Shown here: positions 50,035 through 53,497 of the stretch, one piece after another | Numbering within the stretch: the stretch's first letter is position 1 | Layout of the letters: each line of letters starts with the position of its first letter | Origin: an uncultured Clostridia bacterium | GTDB taxonomy: Bacteria > Bacillota > Clostridia > TANB77 > CAG-508 | Assembly (NCBI GenBank): GCA_947625835.1 | Contig: CANQPY010000005.1 | Coordinates: 1 to 53,497, forward strand | DNA: 53,497 bases | Reading direction: 5' to 3' | The notes under the pieces: generated by a model | Databases searched by the model: none | Seen by the model: the letters and a program-made list of their open reading frames with translations, nothing else | Told to the model about the DNA's origin: nothing | Translations under genes and position numbers: made by a program

Positions 50035-50118
50035 ATTTTAAATTTCCTTTTTTAAAGATAGCCTTCGCAAGGCTTAACAAAAATAAATACCTCCTTTGAT
50101 TTTACAATAAGAAACTTT

Positions 50119-50164
50119 TTGAAGTTCTAACACACTAGAACTTGACTGCAAGTTCTGTGTGGTC
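50119..50164 (-). other. Probable origin of transfer (pMV158/MobV type)
   Basis: On the minus strand, CACACAGAACTTGCAGTCAA then GTTCTAGTGTGTTAGAACTT has the layout of pMV158-family oriT: a short inverted repeat and the nick-site core TAGTGTG/TTA (50137-50128). It lies about 95 bp upstream of the MobV start, the usual position. Confidence 0.75.
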
Positions 50165-50250
50165 AGGGAAAATACTTTTCCCTAACAACCCTTTTCTAGC
50201 AAAGATATTTAATAAAATCTTTCAGATTTTTTTAAAAATCTTTGCTTGCA

Positions 50251-50303
50251 TGATTAATATTTAATTTATTTTGCTTATGCAAAATAAAATCAAATATTAA
50301 TCA
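50251..50303. other. Long hairpin in the oriT region
   Basis: TGATTAATATTT...TATTTTGC pairs with GCAAAATA...AAATATTAATCA. The gene-free stretch 50035-50544 contains this, the oriT and a second hairpin at 50348-50399 (AGATTTTGT...ACAAAATCT). They could be single-strand signals for transfer or replication. Confidence 0.5.
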
Positions 50304-50347
50304 TATATAAAAATATTCGCAAAAATGCTCATATTTTTATATGCGTG

Positions 50348-50399
50348 AGATTTTGTAAGCTTTTAAGTAGATAAATCTACATAAAAGCTCACAAAATCT
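50348..50399. other. Second hairpin in the oriT region
   Basis: AGATTTTGTAAGCTTTTAAG pairs imperfectly with the inverse ending at ACAAAATCT, with a TAGATAAATCTA loop palindrome. No ORF covers it. Confidence 0.5.
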
Positions 50400-50544
50400 A
50401 TTATAGTATGAGCCAATGTCGTACTTTCATTTGTGTTAATTAAAATAAATTTTTCTTAATTTATTTTAATTATTTTTCATTTATTAGTAGTAAAATACTG
50501 TAAATTATGTTATAATAAAAAAGGTAAAAGGAGCGTGAAAGTTT

Positions 50545-50820
50545 ATGGTTTATACACTTTGCAAATATCCAGATGAAACATTAGTTACATTTTCAGATAT
50601 TCGTAAAAAAGAAAATGGAGAAGAATATATAAGAGTTTCTTTTGAAAGACCTACTGAGTATGGATTTGATACAGTGGTTTTTGAACTACCAAGTTATAAT
50701 ATAATAGAAAAAGATGGACAATATTCAGAAGAAGAAATAGCTTTATTTAAAACAGTAGTAGAACGAGGAGCTCAATATTTTTATGAGTGGGCTCGTGAAG
50801 TAGGAATTAAGATTGCCTAA
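50545..50820 (+). CDS. Small acidic protein, first copy of a duplicated module
   Basis: 91 residues, ATG 50545, GGTAAAAGGAGCGTGA upstream. About half identical to the protein at 51009 (shared: ENGEE, FERPT, GFD, FELPS, KDG, FKTVVERG/FRTVVERG, WARE-GIKIA). Family not recognised. In the second copy it overlaps a DUF4160 gene, so the two proteins probably act as a pair. Here the partner is reduced to its last 22 codons. Confidence 0.7.
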   Translation: MVYTLCKYPDETLVTFSDIRKKENGEEYIRVSFERPTEYGFDTVVFELPSYNIIEKDGQYSEEEIALFKTVVERGAQYFYEWAREVGIKIA

Positions 50821-50888
50821 ACTTTTTATATATTATAGCAAAATGGAAAGAAACTCACGGAACAGATAACATTAAATTTTATTGCTAG
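50820..50888 (+). pseudogene. 3' remnant of a DUF4160 gene
   Basis: NFLYIIAKWKETHGTDNIKF then YC-stop matches the end of the DUF4160 protein at 51277-51556 (NYFYIISKWKEHFPDEELKF). The first three quarters of the gene are deleted. Confidence 0.7.
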
Positions 50889-51008
50889 TATTACAAATCT
50901 AAATTAATCTTAATTATATGTAATTTTTATTAATTATTTTTCATTTATTAGTAGTAAAATACCGTAAATTATGTTATAAAAAGAAAGGTAAAAGGAGCGT
51001 GATTAATA

Positions 51009-51284
51009 ATGATGTATCCATACGTTAAATATGCAGATGGCACAGAGGTTGTTTTTTCACACATTATGAAAAACGAAAATGGCGAAGAAATTCTGCACGT
51101 ACATTTTGAACGACCTACTGACAACGGGTTTGATAGTGTAAGATTTGAACTACCTAGTTGTAAAATATTATATAAAGACGGCAATTTTACAAATGAAGAA
51201 ATAGAACTATTTCGCACAGTTGTAGAAAGAGGATTGCCTTCATTTTATAGATGGGCTAGAGAAGGAGGAATCAAAATTGCCTAA
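51009..51284 (+). CDS. Small acidic protein, second copy
   Basis: 91 residues, paralogue of 50545-50820. Its leader (TTTTTCATTTATTAGTAGTA, AAATTATGTTATAA, AAAGGTAAAAGGAGCGTGA) is nearly the same as the first copy's, so promoter and gene were duplicated together. The 3' end overlaps the TTG start of the DUF4160 gene by 8 bp, with GGAGG inside its own last codons. The pairing resembles a two-gene module of toxin-antitoxin type (inference). Confidence 0.72.
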   Translation: MMYPYVKYADGTEVVFSHIMKNENGEEILHVHFERPTDNGFDSVRFELPSCKILYKDGNFTNEEIELFRTVVERGLPSFYRWAREGGIKIA

Positions 51285-51556
51285 TGTATTAGAATTGATG
51301 CGGATATAAAATATATTTTTGGTCAAGTGAAATAGGCGAGCCTATTCATGTTCATATTTCAAAGGGAAAACCAGTTCAAAATTCTACAAAAATATGGCTT
51401 ACTAAAAGTGGAGGTTGTGTTTTAGCTAATAATAAAAGTAATATTCCTAATAAAGATTTAAGTGAATTATTAGAAACAATAGGCAATAACTATTTTTATA
51501 TTATTTCAAAATGGAAAGAACATTTTCCAGATGAAGAACTTAAATTTTATTGCTGA
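51277..51556 (+). CDS. DUF4160 protein, one +1 shift at CGG
   Basis: 92 residues from TTG 51277, 8 bp after AAGGAGG. The start LPNVLELM is followed by CGG 51301-51303. Skipping C51301 gives G-YKIYFWSSEIGEPIHVHI, which matches the usual DUF4160 opening (MPTVLRI-G-YRFFFYSNE..PPHIHV), Gly included. The rest (GGCVLANN, KDLSELLETI, WKEHF, EELKFYC) completes the domain. Without the shift the protein is lost at once. DUF4160 proteins occur in small two-gene modules of unclear function. Confidence 0.8.
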
Positions 51557-51661
51557 TATTACAAATCTTAATTAATCTTAATTATATGTAATTTATTTTA
51601 ATCAAACAAATTATTAAACAAAATCATTTGTAATTTGTTATATATCAACAAAGGAAGTTTT

Positions 51662-51722
51662 TCTTAGGAACCAGTGCCTGTGCGTGGGGGTTCGAGTCCC
51701 TTCATCCGCACCACTTAGAAAA
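51662..51722 (+). other. attR (61-bp direct repeat)
   Basis: Exact copy of 43837-43897. It is the displaced 3' half of the tRNA-Leu gene and lacks the 5' half, so it makes no tRNA. Confidence 0.9.
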
Positions 51723-51828
51723 GAAATTGTTTAAAAAGTCACGTTATGTAAATAAAAGAAACTAAAAAAATCACTCAAAATACTAGTAAAAAAACAGCTA
51801 AAATGATATAATCCTAAATTTGACAGTT

Positions 51829-51868
51829 AAGCCATGAAAATATTGATATATAAATACTTTCATGGCTT
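51829..51868. terminator. Hairpin downstream of the transposase
   Basis: AAGCCATGAAA (51829-51839) pairs perfectly with TTTCATGGCTT (51858-51868). It could be a terminator or part of the IS end. Confidence 0.5.
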
Positions 51869-51887
51869 TAAAAGTGCACAATGTTTT

Positions 51888-53497
51888 TTAATTTTTAATT
51901 TTTTTCAAAATTTTTTTAAAATTATTGTTAGTTAAAATTTGATAGTCTGTTCTAAATTCAAATTTTTCATGTAGAGCATCAGTTAAGTCTGTTCTTGTAT
52001 AGGTTGGAATATATCCATTTCCAATGCTTTCCATAAAATTCATTTCTCTTAATGTATTAATAATTTCTGGACTAGTAAATTTTTCTTCTAATTTCTTTTC
52101 TAAATATCTATGTAATACAAGTGATAGAAAGCAAGTTGTGAAATGTGCAATACTTCTATCATCTCTACTTAAATATACTGGTCTTGCTTTAAATTCACTT
52201 TTCATAATTCTAAAGCTTTCTTCAATTTCCAATCTCCTTTGATTTACTTTTATGATTTCTTCAGCACTATCATCAAGGTTTGTACATACTCCATAAAAGC
52301 CATCAAACTTTTCTTCTTTTGTAATTAAAGCTTCGTTAAGTGATAAAATTTTCTTTTCTGCAATTTCTCCATCTTTAGTTACATTTGTTTTTGTAACTAA
52401 CCTTTTGTAATCATTTTGATTAAATTTATCAAGTTTTATGCTATTTGTTTTTATTGCTTTTTTCACACGTTCAATTTGTGAATTACGAATTTGTCTTTGA
52501 TAATTTTTGTATTTTAATGAATATGTTACAATTAATTTTTGTTCTAATCCATTTTCATTAATCCAGCGTTCTTTGTAGAATATTTTGTCTTTGTAAAATT
52601 CTTTAGATTCTTCCGTTCCTTCTAGTTTGCTAATGTCATATTTCTTGTTATCATTTGGAAGATGCCAATTATCACTTGCCAAAGACCAGTCCATTAAATG
52701 CTTTTTCAGTTTCTTAATAGACTGGGTTGTTATGAAAGCTCTATCATCTTTATCGTTAAATTTTCTGTTTGCACTTGATGCTAGTCCTGCATCAGTACAG
52801 ACTATGAACTTAGAAAGTTTAAAATCTTCTAAAATTTTTTCTTCAAGAGGTGATAAGGTAGTTTGCTCGTTTGTATTTCCAGAAGTAATATTAAAGGCTA
52901 AAGGAATACCATCGCCATCCATAAAAAGCCCCATTTGAACTATTGGATTAGGTCTATGTTCTTTAGATGGACCATATTGTCTTATACCATTTTCTTGTTC
53001 TATTTCAAAAAAGTAATTTGTACAATCATAGTAAAGGACAGAAGTATTACGTTTAGAAAGATTTAAGCTATTTTTGTAAAGTTCAGATTGTATGAAATCT
53101 GTTTCTTTAGCAATTACTTCTAAGACACGATAAATATGTTGAAGTTCAAAATTAGGTTGTTCAATAAATTTTTTAGCTAAATCATTAGTAGCTAATTTTG
53201 AAGCAGGAAATATTATTCTACCATAAATTAATCTAGATAAAATACTATCTAAATCATAATGAAATTTATATTTTTGAGAGATAGATTTACAAATATTGTT
53301 AAGGCCTAAAGCATAATAAATTTGCTCAAGAAAAAGATAACCACCATTAAAAGAATTTTGGATATTCTTTTCGATAATTTTATTAGGACTATATTTTACA
53401 AGTACATTTCTAGTATTTTCATTATCTTTTTTGTTTAATTCTTGAACATATTTTTTAGCCCATTCGATAGGATCTTCAGAAATTAATTTCTTTTTTA
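51888..53497 (-). CDS. IS1634/IS4-type transposase, 5' end outside the window
   Basis: The minus-strand frame is open from the window edge to 51888, at least 536 residues. It contains YYDCTNYFFEIEQENGIRQY, HRPNPIVQMGLFMDGDGIPL, FIVCTDAGLASSANR and the late IEESFRIMKSEFKARPVYL with the catalytic Glu of the DDE fold, all typical of IS1634-family transposases. It lies just outside attR. Internal starts such as 52934 are not the true N terminus. No CGG in frame. Confidence 0.85.
   Translation of the reverse strand, partial: KKKLISEDPIEWAKKYVQELNKKDNENTRNVLVKYSPNKIIEKNIQNSFNGGYLFLEQIYYALGLNNICKSISQKYKFHYDLDSILSRLIYGRIIFPASKLATNDLAKKFIEQPNFELQHIYRVLEVIAKETDFIQSELYKNSLNLSKRNTSVLYYDCTNYFFEIEQENGIRQYGPSKEHRPNPIVQMGLFMDGDGIPLAFNITSGNTNEQTTLSPLEEKILEDFKLSKFIVCTDAGLASSANRKFNDKDDRAFITTQSIKKLKKHLMDWSLASDNWHLPNDNKKYDISKLEGTEESKEFYKDKIFYKERWINENGLEQKLIVTYSLKYKNYQRQIRNSQIERVKKAIKTNSIKLDKFNQNDYKRLVTKTNVTKDGEIAEKKILSLNEALITKEEKFDGFYGVCTNLDDSAEEIIKVNQRRLEIEESFRIMKSEFKARPVYLSRDDRSIAHFTTCFLSLVLHRYLEKKLEEKFTSPEIINTLREMNFMESIGNGYIPTYTRTDLTDALHEKFEFRTDYQILTNNNFKKILKKIKN

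Larger units (their letters stand above)
43837..51722. mobile_element. Mobilizable element integrated in tRNA-Leu
   Basis: A 61-bp perfect direct repeat at 43837-43897 (inside the tRNA, from the anticodon loop past CCA) and 51662-51722 (a free 3' tRNA half) marks the ends. Inside are a MobV relaxase and oriT, an XRE regulator, an MNT/HEPN remnant, a reverse transcriptase remnant, an IS66 insertion and DUF4160 modules. No tyrosine recombinase is present, so it probably needs one in trans or has lost its own, perhaps when IS66 landed. Confidence 0.85.

Noticed and set aside
51662..51722. A second tRNA-Leu gene at attR
   Set aside because: Only the 3' half is present; there is no 5' acceptor strand or D arm.

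Overview
The window is about 28% GC by eye, with TTGACA-N17-TATAAT promoters, strong AGGAGG ribosome binding sites, CCA-encoding tRNA genes, a T-box leader and the order ylxM-ffh-rpsP-khpA-rimM-trmD-rplS. This points to a low-GC Firmicute, probably an uncultured gut-type clostridial lineage (inference). TAA, TAG and TGA all end genes, so the stop codons look standard.

The main observation is a recoding signal. Eleven genes are split by +1 shifts, and all 19 shifts have the same form: an in-frame CGG whose C must be skipped so that the following GGN is read as glycine (NNN-C-GGN). The genes are alr, a DUF1189 membrane gene, eno (3 sites), pheS, pheT, ffh (3), trmD, dapA (2), tsaD (4), a MobV relaxase gene and a DUF4160 gene. 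I found only one other in-frame CGG in a gene (42950). So in this window CGG acts almost only as a +1 shift or four-base glycine codon. Most of these genes are essential, and the glycine is often a family-conserved one. This fits a genome-wide decoding rule better than gene decay or sequencing error.

Layout. 0-3 kb: tRNA-Gly and a surface-protein cluster (TasA-like protein, SipW-like signal peptidase, DUF5305). 3-5 kb: two glycosyltransferases on the minus strand. 5-9 kb: a prepilin-like protein ending in an FGE/C-type-lectin domain that looks like a diversity-generating retroelement (DGR) target, then a Rpn-type nuclease. 9-20 kb: alr, DUF1189, ftsH, an LPQTG surface protein, prmC-whiA-hemW, recN, eno. 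20-26 kb: a von Willebrand A LPQTG protein, T-box, pheS, a small gene, pheT. 26-32 kb: the SRP/ribosome-maturation operon, a nested palindrome, and dapA-dapB. 32-43 kb: a YgjP-like protein, tRNA-Gln, a second DGR-type target broken by TAG, lysS, Fic, an M50 protease, tsaD, a phosphoesterase, recG.

From 43.84 to 51.72 kb lies a mobilizable element in the 3' half of a tRNA-Leu gene, bounded by 61-bp direct repeats. It carries a complete IS66-family element, a reverse transcriptase beheaded by that IS, an XRE regulator, an MNT/HEPN pair with a decayed HEPN, a MobV relaxase with a pMV158-like oriT, and two copies of a small-gene/DUF4160 module. No integrase is visible. An IS1634-type transposase runs off the right end.

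Two structures recur: tandem REP-like repeats around GTGCCTGTCCCCACRTTGAC (28.1 and 38.8 kb), and 11-bp-phased TTACA repeats upstream of two surface-protein genes.
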